This document shows, piece by piece, positions 45,685-56,319 of a stretch of DNA of 64,000 nucleotides. A model generated the notes under the pieces. It searched no databases. It had not been told where the DNA came from and saw nothing but the letters and a program-made list of their open reading frames with translations. Position numbers and translations under genes: made by a program. Every line of letters begins with the position of its first letter. Position 1 is the first letter of the stretch. Source of the stretch: Enoplosus armatus (taxonomy: Eukaryota > Chordata > Actinopteri > Centrarchiformes > Enoplosidae); contig NC_092200.1 of assembly GCF_043641665.1 (NCBI RefSeq), positions 6,047,694 through 6,111,693 of the forward strand, written 5' to 3'.

Positions 45685-46959
45685 GTAAGTACACCAGTTT
45701 ATTCCTCTACTTCAGATCAGACAGCTCGCCCTCTCCTCTGTGCCTGTAGCGTCTTTTATTGGCTGCTCTTACAATACCTGCGTACGGATCATGTGCAGCA
45801 CCCGATTTGTTGAAAAGGTTTCCAGGCAATTATGACACACAGACAGAAGACACGCATCAAATCACTGTCAGTGCTGCATCCAACTAACACTGCAACGTAT
45901 CCCAATGTATTCCTTTAGAGCATCGTTTAATGTACTGCATTACATAGAAAGGTATCAGGAAAATGCTATCATCAGAAGTTGAGCTGCTGCTGGTCAGTTC
46001 TGTGGAAGCTGGAAAATCTCAATCTCATTTGAAAGAAGATAAAGAATAATTAAATGTATGGTTTTTGTTTTGTGTGGGATCCAACATCGTGTCACGGGCA
46101 ATAAGAAAATGTGTTCTGAAGTGTTTTATTAGACTTTGGGTGACACTTTATTCTTGGAGAGATTAATTGGGAAGATTCCTTGCAGTGGCTGGCTGTTGTC
46201 CCAGTTTATTTACAGCAGTGGTAGGCAAGTTTACTTACAAAAAATAAAAAGTTTTTGAAGAGAGAGAATGCCATCAGTCCTGCAACTTGAAGATCTCTGC
46301 CCTACGTGCCCTTCAAGTGGTTTATTTCTTGGGCAACATGGCAGCAACAAAGCAGATAATAGGAGAAACTCTCTTAAAACGCAAGACTACCAGGAACAGA
46401 CCGGCATCACCAAATACCCCATTCGAGTGTGGAGCTCCGGCTTTGTTTTCAAGCACAGTGGGCTCGTATAGAGCACAGTTTAAAGTGTGTACTAATTGAA
46501 CCTGCCAGCCACTCTCTCCATTGTGGCAGGAATGTTTGGATGCCTGTTCTCCACAGAAACCCCCCATTCCTTTGTTCTGGGGACAATCCTCCAGTGCCAT
46601 GTGTGTGCAGTGGTGGGGGGAGGGAGAGGGGTCAGCGGGGGTATTGACATCTGTAGCTGACAGCTTCCTCGGGACGAGCTGACATGCTGTGATACCATGA
46701 ATGGGTATTAGGGAACATATGAGCAGAGCACTTAATACTAATGAGGACATTTATTTTTTGGGCATGATGTTCAGGGACCAGTCGTATATCTAGAGGGATA
46801 TCGTGCCATGCTGCAAACTCGACAGTGTCGACATTTATTGAATGTAACTTGGTACATGAGGATGATTTGTGTCATATACTCCTCTTCCAACAAATCCTTT
46901 TGTATTTAGCAACTTTTCACTGAATTGAATTGGTTTGACATAGTTTGGAGTCCAGTATT

Positions 46960-47080
46960 TAGTGCAGAAACAAGTTGTTGATTAGTTGGTTGTCATAAAA
47001 TGAATCACCAACTATTTTGCTAATCACTGAGTCGTTGAAGTCATTTATCAAGCAACAAGAATTAGAGCCTACAGTCTTTG
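46960..47080 (+). repeat. Fish interspersed repeat with 'gattag' motif, copy C (partial)
   Basis: It contains 'gttgttgattagttggttgtcataaaatgaatcaccaactattttgc'-type text in short blocks, for example 'aactattttgctaatcactg' and 'catttatcaagcaac'. It matches the 5' portion of the family seen at 38190. It abuts the 'gttagcatgctaac' copy, so one element may have inserted into the other. Confidence 0.55.
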
Positions 47081-47081
47081 A

Positions 47082-47574
47082 GCTAAATGCTAATGTCACC
47101 ATGCTAACATGCTCACAATGACAACATGCTGACATTTAGCATATAATGTTTACCATGTTCACCATCTTAGTTTAGCGCGTTAGCATGCTACCATTTGCTA
47201 ATTAGCACTAAACACAAAGTACAGCTGAAGCTGATGGGAATGTCAATATATAAGTAAATGGATCACCAAAGTTGTGAGAATTCATCCTCTGGGCAACATG
47301 AATGGCTTTACCAGATTTCTTGGCAATCCATCCGGTAGTTGTCGAGACATTTTCCGTAAAAAAAAAAACACGAATGCGAACCTCGTGGTGGCGCTATAGG
47401 AAAAGTCAGGAGATTGCCAAATTCATAAGGGTTCATCCTCTGGGGACCAATATCTGTACAAAATGTCATGAAAATTAATTCAATATTTGTTGAGATATTT
47501 CAGTCTGGATTAAAAGTGGTGGACCAGTATTGCCACCCTCTAGAGCTACACTGCTAGCATAGCTAACAGCAAAG
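47082..47574 (+). repeat. Copy 2 of the 'gttagcatgctaac' fish interspersed repeat
   Basis: This is the fullest copy in the window. It shows 'ccatgctaacatgctcacaa', 'gcgttagcatgctaccattt', 'gtacagctgaagctgatggg', then two diverged internal modules with 'ttcatcctctggg' and 'caatccatccggtagttg', and ends 'tgctagcatagctaac'. The internal duplication is typical of the family. Confidence 0.8.
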
Positions 47575-47604
47575 CATCTCTGGTTTCAGCTTCTCAATTG
47601 TGAG

Positions 47605-47770
47605 GATTTGCTGCTTTATATAGTTTTGAATTGAATATTTTTCAGGTTTTTATCAGAAAAACAAGCAATTTGAAGACGTCACCTTGAGCTCTGGGAATAT
47701 GTGATGGGTACTTTTTAATATTTCCTTACATTTTATCAACTGTGTAATTAGGTGATTAATGGTTTTCATG
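47605..47770 (-). repeat. Fish interspersed repeat, copy D (partial)
   Basis: It contains 'gaggatttgctgctttat', 'caagcaatttgaagacgtca', 'ccttgagctctgggaatatg' and 'acattttatcaactgtg', which is the other end of the 'gattaatcgact' family in opposite orientation. It sits immediately 3' of copy 2, so the two halves (46960-47080 and 47605-47770) bracket that repeat. Confidence 0.65.
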
Positions 47771-49394
47771 GTCTGTATAGCACATGACACCCTCGATAAT
47801 TTGACCCTTGATTTGGTTAAAGAAAACGCCATGGAAGCTTGTAAAGTCAATACAGGATGAATGACATAAAGAAGACAGCATTTCATTTAAAGGATTTTCC
47901 CTGCAGGTTATCACAAACAAATCCTGCCAATTCTTTCTGATGTCGCTCTGTATGATGGAAGCCAAAGTGTGTGTCAGTCATTTCAACACCGTCCTATTTG
48001 CAGCGATATCTACTGTCAACATTCGGAAGACTTTTCAGAGGGCAGCGGCTGAACAATCTCCACAGCTGCTCTCTTATCGCCATTGTCAGGAAAAGTCTAC
48101 ATTAACACTGAAAAACACCCGGAAAATATCAGCTTTCCCATCCAGAGCAACAGACCTCCCTTAAACAAACGTATCAGGGAAGTCACAGGAAAAGGGAAAA
48201 TCTGGTTTCTGACTCTTGCAGCAGAAAGTCCGGGCTGATGGGAAACTGCTGGGGAATGTGGCTATGGCAGTGTGAGCGGGTTTCATACTTGTAAGTAAGC
48301 GTCCCTCATGACTGGCAGAGAGTGGTACACCATGAGGTGGAATGCAGCCCCCATGGGCCCCTCATGCTGTGTAGTATGTGCTCAGGATGGACTTCGCACC
48401 TTCCTCCAGCATGGACAAAACAGCAAGTGGCCAAAACAGGATTTCACCTTAGCAAAGGGAGGAAAAAGCCAGCCTGCGCCTGCTCCGTGTCTTTTCCTGT
48501 GTTTTCTAAATGCCAGGCGGTATTAACGAAGGCCCTCAGCTGCTTTCGAAATGACTTTCATTTAAGCTGAGAGGGGGCTTGTGTACAGGAACCACGGGGG
48601 GAGGTGCCATGCTGAAAAGCAAGCGAAAGCCGCTCTATTCAACCGAGAAGAAAAATAAATTCTCCCCCCTCAGCCACTTATGATCCTATCAGCTAAAGAG
48701 CGTTCCCATAGGACCAGAAGGAGCCCGGGCTAGTCGTGCTGAAGGAAAAAAACCTCTCTCTTTCTCAGTTGTTGACATTTGAAGGCCATTGTACTGTATA
48801 CAGTAGTATCGGCGCAGGCTCTGTTTGCCCATTGGGGGGTATCAGGGTGAATAATACACCATGTGGGGCCTCAGGTAAACAAAAGCCTGGAGTAGAAGCA
48901 ACCCCACCTGCCCTGGCCGAGCAGAGGCCACAGGAAAAGCAGATAGAAGAAGAGGGGGCGTTGGTAATGAATAACTAACCGTTATGATGATTAAAAGGGG
49001 GCGATGGGCACGGGGAGATAAGAGTGTGACCGTCCGAGCATGAGGTGTTTACAAGGGGAATTCCTCACATTCCTCAGCTGCAGCCATGTCACTCCAATCT
49101 GCACCTCCACCCACTGATAGTCACCCTCTGCGCCAAGAGGGACCCAAGAGGTGAAAGGGCCCAATAAGTTCCTTCACAGGAAATAGCCGCTTTAAATGTG
49201 TTACGTAAGGCGATTTCTGAGTGTTGCTTTAGAGAATTTTTGGGAGTATTTGACAGAGCTGATACAGCAGGCTGAGGAACACATGCAGTAGATCTCTAGA
49301 GAGTTCAAATGAACACAAAGGCTTGTTTTTAGCTTTGGTGGAAAAAGGGAGATTTTGAGTCAAAAATGTGATGAACTTCCCTTGATAGCCGTGT

Positions 49395-49860
49395 GTGGTG
49401 AGCATCCCCAACCACATGCAGCCTGGCTCTAAGGATGGCAACTCAATAACTATTGGATGTATTGCCATGAAATTTAGTCCAGACATTCATGGTGTCCAGA
49501 TGATGAACCCTATTGATTTTGGTGATCCCTTGACTTTTCATCTAGAAGTTTTCACTTCCAATGAAATATCTCAACATCCACTAGATGGATTGGCTCAACG
49601 TAGTTACAAACATTCATGGTTCCCAGATGATGTACCCTAATGATATTCCCCTGACTTGTCCTACAGCGCCACCATCATCGCTTCATCAGGTCAAATTTTT
49701 AATTTGTCCAATACTTAAAGACAACAAACTAAACTAAGATGTGAACATGGTAAACATTAGCATTGTCATTGTGAGCACGTTAGCATTTAGCTGAAAGCAC
49801 CACTGTGCCTAAGAACAACATCACAGAGCTGCTAGCATGGCTGCAGACTCTTAGTCTTGT
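49395..49860 (-). repeat. Copy 3 of the 'gttagcatgctaac' fish interspersed repeat (minus orientation)
   Basis: It shares 'ttgccatgaaatttagtcca', 'attcatggttcccagatgat', 'caatttgtccaatact'-like text, 'aacatggtaaacattagcat' and the terminal block 'catggctgcagactcttagt'. The same terminal block appears in copy 4 near 55640. Confidence 0.75.
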
Positions 49861-52225
49861 TGGTGTTTTCTCATACTTTACCATACAGACTTATATAATT
49901 AAGATTTATTCAGAAGAAAACAGTATGTATTTCAGCTTTAACTTTAACAAAGGGCTGCTTTGTGCTCAAATATTTAACCTGCTTACGTCAAACTACAGGA
50001 TGATCCCTCAGTGCTGCACCATAATTCCCAATGGATTTCTCAGTGTTTTAAGGGTTACATAGCTCGCACACAAGTCTATAAACCTATGAGGCAAGGCAGA
50101 CAAGGTAGAGGATATATGTAGTCTGTTGCAGTAATATTTTATAATCGGGCAATAAATCAACCTAACTGGCATGCTTCCGGTGTGAGATGGCCGCACTGAT
50201 GAGAGCTCCGAGTCAACTCGTAAAACTGAACTGATATGTGGATATATTTAAAGTTTTTTATATATAATGCTCCGAAGTGCAAAGGCTTAATAAAAAGTCT
50301 CTGGTGCCTTTTTGTATAAGGAAGTCATAAGGCTGGGCTTAACTCTAGTCTTTATCCCCTCAGTCTATGAAACAATTTTCTGCTTTTTTTTTTCACAGGC
50401 AAGACCTTTAAGCCTGACACTTACTAGTTACACAGCAGCTATTTCCTTCCCCCTGTCTGTTTGAGGAGTGTTTGTGTTGTTAACATCTGAGTGCACATTT
50501 TAATCTAACTATCTTGTCAAACACAAATGTTTAAAAAAGCTCCTCGAGAGTTAAACTGGTCTCATATTTTGTGGTGTGTCATACCCACAAGTTAAAAGTG
50601 AAACCCAGGGACTCCTCGGGACACAGAGGGTTTGTGTTTTCGGATCAATCGCCACATTTTTTTAATGTAGCACAGATGACTGGGTCTAATAGGATTATGA
50701 GAAGGCCTGGTGGGAGGAGAGTCCGGGGGGGGCACACGTTACCCCTGCAAACCCAGCCTCGGCCGGCCTCTGGGGGGGTCATGTGATGGAGGGGGGACAA
50801 CACTAGCAGGTGTCAGTCTGATGATTACGGGGTCTGAGGCTGGGCTCACCTATGAGGATTACTCAGAGCCTCTAATGGATGGCAGGTTGTGACCCCGGCA
50901 AGCAAGAAAGCAAATCGCCGCCCTCTCACCCAGAAAAGTGCTATTCTATCAAGTTATAAAAAAGAGACAGAGCTTCTAGTCTCTGGTTTCCTTGGCAACT
51001 TCTTCAATCTGGATATTTCTTCTTTCAGCAACACCAAAAAGCATAAAGATCCTTTCATTTATAATCTGTGAATACTTGGCAGTCCTACTTTTTGGATGCA
51101 GCAAATTGTATTCACAGTCTATCCTCCTTTGTTTTTATCCCGCCTCGAATCTTTTGAGCATGCAAATCAGTTAAAATCAAACCTTGTCTACCGGCCAGAC
51201 TCGTCTGATAGAGGCAGCAGATTAAAGTGGCACCATATGCTGGGGACTGAGGAGACCCCTCCCCATGGTAGATCTTATTATTGCGCTCTATGTCACTGTC
51301 AGCAGCTAATTGTTGTGGAGGATTGAGGTGACGGGGGGAACAACGCCCCTATCTTGTCTTAAATGCTTGGTCATCTCTACTTTACCCTGCTACCTAAATA
51401 GAAGCATCTCCTTTTCAAAATACACAAACGTCTGCATTTGTAATCACCTTCCAAAGCCATCATTCTCATGACTTACACTACCACCTTTTCAAGCTGTTTG
51501 AGTCCAAGTAGCGGCAGAGTGAAAGCCAGGAAAGGAAATCTTGAGCTCTTCAGTATATAAAACCATTGTTTTTTTTTCTCTGTGCCATGCTCATGCCGCA
51601 TATGGCTCATTTCATGGCTGCTGGAGAGCCTGATTGATGAGCTGAAGAGCAACGGGGCTGATGTTCCTCGTGTGCAGTGCTCGGCAAGGCGAGAGCCAAG
51701 TCGTCGGTGAGGTCACACGAGGTAAAACTAAATATATAGGAAATGGAAGAAGAAGGAGGAATCGTCGGACTGTGACAGATTGCGATTTGTGCCAAAAAGC
51801 TCTTCAAACACAAAAGGTGGTTTTCCTACGAACTCTTTGGCTACATGACAGCTAGCGTGAAAAGCCAGAATGGTGATACAGTATGTTTCTGATGTCTTCC
51901 TTGCCAAAGGTGTCACGGGAACTGACATTTCATTGTAATCACTGCATTAACCACCTCTGGGAGAACTCCTCAAATATGAAACTGTCGGCGCTTGTCACCC
52001 CCAATTAGAGAGCAGTTTATATGGTTTTGCTCCCATTCTCCTCCTCCGTCTCGCTCTCCAGTCTCATAGATTCATGGCCCCAGGGGGCTGGAAAGCTGTC
52101 TAGTAATCTGAGCCGGCATTAATACTGAATAAGACAGAATGAGCCTTGGCCACGCAAATTAATTTCCATACACAGAGCGGGGTTTAAAAGAAAAACTGCA
52201 AAATGACAGTGGGATTTCTCCTGGT

Positions 52226-52242
52226 ATGTGTGTGTGTGTGTT
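52226..52242. repeat. (GT)n microsatellite, short
   Basis: A short GT array within non-coding sequence, about eight units. Confidence 0.7.
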
Positions 52243-52931
52243 TGTGCTGGTAGTGGTGGCAGGGATGGTGGTTTGTGGCAGCTACATCACCATGGAGACA
52301 GTGGCATTATCGTGTAGGGAGGACATTAATGCTGGAGTGAGTACAACATTGGCAGCAGAAAGAAGCAACATGGCAACAACAAAATCCACTGGGCCACTGG
52401 GCAGACATCTGGCTCTATGTCAAACAAGGTCCTTGGAAATACTTCCTCTTTTAAAGTGCCCTCCGCTGTCTTTCGCTGCTAACTTCTCTGTCTTTACAGC
52501 TTTACTTTCACATTATGCCCCTGATCCACTAAACCACAAGATCCATGTTCACACCCAGATTATCTCATATGCGCTGAGAATGGCACTGCTGTGAACGACA
52601 GGCACCACAAGCCAAATGAAACTGCTGCCGAAGCTGCTGGAATGACTCCCCCCTCCTCCGTCCCTGAAGAGGAGAGTGTCCTTTGGGGAGAAGAGATGAC
52701 TTGACGGTTTGGGTTTGTCAGAAGCTGCAAATAAATTGGACACACTGGTCGCTGTGCAGGCTGTTTGTGCTGTAAAAACACTGCAGCTCGCTGTGGTATA
52801 CGATATGTCAAACATGCTGTAGTAACTGCAATGATTTTTCTCTCCCTCTCAAAACTGTAATGAGAGTTTATGCATCTGGTGCTGTTGGATTTATTCCATA
52901 TCTTTCTTGTTTCCTTAAAGGACCATACCAC

Positions 52932-53230
52932 CAAGTTTTAATCCTTAAAGAAATAGTTTGGCATTCTGGGAATTCCGCTTATTTGCTTTCTTGTTGAGAG
53001 TTAGACGAGAGGATCAATGTCCCTCTGATGCCTGTGTGTTAATTACTGAGCTAGAGCAAGAAGGCAATTAGCTTAGCTTAGCATAAAGACTGGAAGCAAG
53101 GGGAAACAGCGAGCCTGGCTCTGTCCAAAGTTAAAAGATATGCCCGACGTCTGTTCGTAGAGAAATAGTACGTAACAGAAATAGCACGTAACTCGAAAAA
53201 AAAAAAACTTGTTTGCGGGCAGATTTTCCA
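52932..53230 (+). repeat. Fish interspersed repeat with 'ttagcttagcataaagactgg' motif
   Basis: It contains 'ttgctttcttgttgagagtt', 'tagcttagcataaagactgg' and 'cagcgagcctggctctgtcc', the signature of a common teleost repeat. It runs into an A-rich stretch at 53199-53211. No coding capacity is seen. Confidence 0.75.
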
Positions 53231-54387
53231 AACGAGATACAATTAGTTCATTATTGACCTTTCGAAGCCACTAAAGCACATTATTAACTAATCTGGATCC
53301 CGGAGTTAAAATATTTATTATTTCAGTTTAAATTGTGCTTGCATGGTGAATTTCACGAAATTAATTTGTGTTAATATGAACACAATGTACACAGAGAGCG
53401 AGAAACAAAGGGGGTCAATATCGGCCCACAGCACCGGTCCTGACAACAATAATGTAATTTTGATAGAAAAGAATGCAGACTTGATGTTCTCCGTGATGGA
53501 TTACAGCAGTAATTTAAGCATTAGGCATTTGTTTAAAATGAAGAGATACCAATGGATGCCTGAATAGAAGACAAAATACATCCAAAGTTAAAACAGTTTC
53601 ATGGCTTGATTGAAGTGATTTGTAATAAAGCCACAACATGTAAAACCACTGGAATGGTCTTTTAAACTGTGATGCTCTCACAGTTTTGTCGTCTGCGGCA
53701 CAGAAGTCATCTTTTGCAGAAACTGTCACCGCAGCAACTCTTAAAATAATGTCAGTGAGGTTTGGCCGGCTCGCCTGCTTTCCCCCCGGGCACTCGCTCC
53801 GTTTCTTCACTCTTCCACTAATAATAGAACCTGCTGCTCATCCTGATGTATTGTCCCATGCCCAACATCACACAGAGAAGAGAGGCAGCAGCAGAGTGAT
53901 GTGGGGGGGGTGGGGGACACACCTGCAAATTCTCTCCCAGTCAGCTCTGTCTCCCCCTCGGGGCCGAGCATTTGACATTTAACTACGATGGCCGTAAACA
54001 GGCCACTGGAATGCCATTGACATTCACTTTGTCTGGCACAGTTTTTTCGCTGGCTGGGTTTTGTCTCTCTGCAACTCAGCTCCGTGACGGTTTAAATGAC
54101 ACCTTTTAAATTCTGCGGCCTTTAAGATACTCCCCCAAATGGGTGGAGACCAAGATTTGCAACAACTTTTCTGATGAAAAACAGTAATCGTGTTGTTCAT
54201 TATGTTACCTGTTTGATGCAAGAACAAAAAGGGCGTGTACGGTATCATCTGTGGTTTATCACTTAATCATAGACTGTGTGAAGCTTACCAAACAAATCAC
54301 CCCCAAGCTCAGCTCTCTCTCTAAGCTCCATCTCCAGCCTACCATGGCGTTGAACCACCCCTTCATCCATAACATTAAACGCTGCTG

Positions 54388-54391
<4 letters not shown>

Positions 54392-54418
<27 letters not shown>
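54392..54418. repeat. (TG)n microsatellite
   Basis: About 13 TG units. A complementary (CA)n array of similar length follows 176 bp downstream. Confidence 0.95.
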
Positions 54419-54594
54419 TCGTGTGAGCATGTGTGGTGTCCAAACCATGCTGAGTCTGGCTTGTTCATCTTCTGTTTACCTATTCATTAATTCAGCCATG
54501 AGTGATGGTACAGGACAACCAACGCTCTCCATCCTCTGGTAATTAAACGTCTGTTGGTGAGACATTTTTCTCCTGGAAAGCATTTTAAAAACTG

Positions 54595-54620
54595 ACACAC
54601 ACACACACACACACACACAC
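54595..54620. repeat. (CA)n microsatellite
   Basis: About 13 CA units, inverted relative to the TG array at 54392-54418. Confidence 0.95.
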
Positions 54621-55469
54621 GCTCTGAGATGCTGCCGATGGGCGTCCCGGGCTAGCGTTGGCAATTAGCGTGCTTAGTGGTTCCACTGATTACTTCATTA
54701 TTTCTCTGATAGGCATCTGTGAGAGATGTTTGATGGATGTTGCATGTTTGACAGCAATCCATGCTAAAACTGTGAACGTCATACATACATCTTCAAACCT
54801 TTACACCCATAGGAACAACGTTATTTACACACCGTGCAGGTTTTGAAGTTACATTCGTCTGAGGAGGTTACACCCTGATCTGTCCTGATCCTCTTGCATC
54901 AGACTTGGTTAATGCAACACCAAAGCTCAATGCAAATAACCACCATCATGCAAGTTACCCAACATAAACACATGAATCCTCTTACAGCTCGTGTGGCCCC
55001 GTTCAGGAGTGTTTAGAGTTATGAAAGAGAGGTTTCTAAACGTACATCAGCAGGGCTCAGATCCTCCTCGGTGTCATAGGAAGACTGATTCAGAATAATT
55101 GTCTTGTTTTGCTCGCAGCGATTCAGCCCGATGCTGTGAGCGGGACAGCAATTATCAGCTGCGTGACCAAGTTTCACAGACAAGGATTATTTTTGCATGC
55201 TACGAGATATCGATGGCTGTTTCTCATTGAAGGTTCCAGTCGTTGACAGCAATGAATAATCGATGTCTTTGAAACTGGAATTGCTTCCAAGGTGGTCGAT
55301 GTTGCTGAAGGGCTTTCAAAGTTTCAAGGGAAAAGTAAACATCACGCTGCTCAGTGCTTTGAATTCGGTGCCGAAAGGATTCATTTATTGTGTCAAACAA
55401 TGTTTAAACAATTTGATTGTCATTGTCCATTTTTAGCCACACTAGCAGCGTGGCTTGTACTTATAGCAC

Positions 55470-55650
55470 GCTAACACGGTGCTAAGTAGCATACTAAGTT
55501 AGCTAAACAGTGGTGAACTTGGTCAACATTATACCTGCTAAACAGCAAGTTAGCATTGTCATTGTGAGCATGTTAGCATGCTGAAGTTAGCATTTAGCTC
55601 AAAGCACTGTACCTAAGCTGCCACCATGGCTGCAGACTCTTAGTCTTGTT
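55470..55650 (-). repeat. Copy 4 of the 'gttagcatgctaac' fish interspersed repeat (minus orientation, partial)
   Basis: It contains 'ttagcattgtcattgtgagc', 'atgttagcatgctgaagtta' and 'catggctgcagactcttagt', nearly the same as the 3' end of copy 3 at 49760-49860. Confidence 0.75.
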
Positions 55651-55679
55651 TCAAGGTTAAATATCAAACATTTAGAGGC

Positions 55680-55860
55680 TCCAGCTTCTCTAATACTTTC
55701 TCTTTCATATCTTTATATCTCTTTTATATCTTTGTGAATTGTTTTCAGAAATAGTAATCATTTTCCCACAATTTTCTGAATAAATAATTCAGTAATCATG
55801 AAAATACTGGATAGATTAATCAATACTGCAATATTGTAAATAACCATTAGTTGCAGCCTG
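55680..55860 (-). repeat. Fish interspersed repeat with 'gattaatcaat' motif, copy E
   Basis: It contains 'ggctccagcttctctaatac', 'actggatagattaatcaata' and 'aaccattagttgcagcctg', which is the minus orientation of the family seen at 38190-38510. Confidence 0.6.
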
Positions 55861-55999
55861 CATATATTCACTTTGGGAAAGTGAATTTTCTCAATCAAGT
55901 TTTATTCCTATTTAAAATGAATTTAATTTAGATTTATTTTTTTTACTACCTAAAGTCGTCGCACCTCAAGTCTCATAACTGGTATGTCAGGTCATGGTC

Positions 56000-56212
56000 A
56001 ATATTTTGCACAAAAACTGTACAGCTTTTTCATTGATATAATATTTTTCCATATTTTATTGTCAATTGTTATTATCATTATTTATGCTTCTTGACTTTCA
56101 GTAGTTGCTTTATCTTTTCTACTTACTATGTTTCCATTGTTACACAACAAAGGCAGATTCCTTGTATGTGAAAACCTACTTGGCAATAAACCTGATTCTG
56201 ATTCTAATGGCT
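56000..56212 (+). mobile_element. Retroelement 3' tail
   Basis: It ends 'ttggcaataaacctgattct' followed by a short GATTCT repeat. This is the form of the 3' tail of several fish LINE and SINE families, where the tail is a short tandem repeat rather than poly(A). The upstream boundary is uncertain and no reverse transcriptase coding sequence is present. Confidence 0.45.
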
Positions 56213-56214
56213 AC

Positions 56215-56309
56215 GAACCAAAATAATCCCGCACACTGTCAATCACTTGTACTCACTTTATCAATTTATTAACAATAAATGATCGACAGTGTGCAGGATG
56301 TTTTGGTTC
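56215..56309. repeat. Near-perfect inverted repeat (hairpin, arms about 33 nt)
   Basis: The left arm, 56215-56248, reads gaaccaaaat..cgcacactgtcaatcac. The reverse complement of the right arm, 56277-56309, reads gaaccaaaac..tgcacactgtcgatcat. The arms differ at about four positions plus a one-base gap and are separated by about 28 AT-rich bases. It directly follows the retroelement tail. Confidence 0.85.
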
Positions 56310-56319
56310 TTTCAGAGAT

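Larger units (their letters stand above)
45685..52930. other. Probable first intron of the unidentified gene, left part: no coding exon supported
   Basis: It holds repeat copies at 46960-47770 and 49395-49860 and a GT tract at 52226-52242. Several stretches are less AT-rich and free of known repeats (about 48200-49200, 50570-50900 and 51940-52200) and look like candidate conserved non-coding elements. Open frames here are short, overlap on both strands and resemble nothing I know. Confidence 0.5.
53300..55480. other. Non-coding stretch with paired TG and CA microsatellites
   Basis: No exon is supported. A GC-rich pocket at 53680-53960 includes a G-run near 53902-53915. Microsatellites lie at 54392-54418 and 54595-54620. 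Confidence 0.5.
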
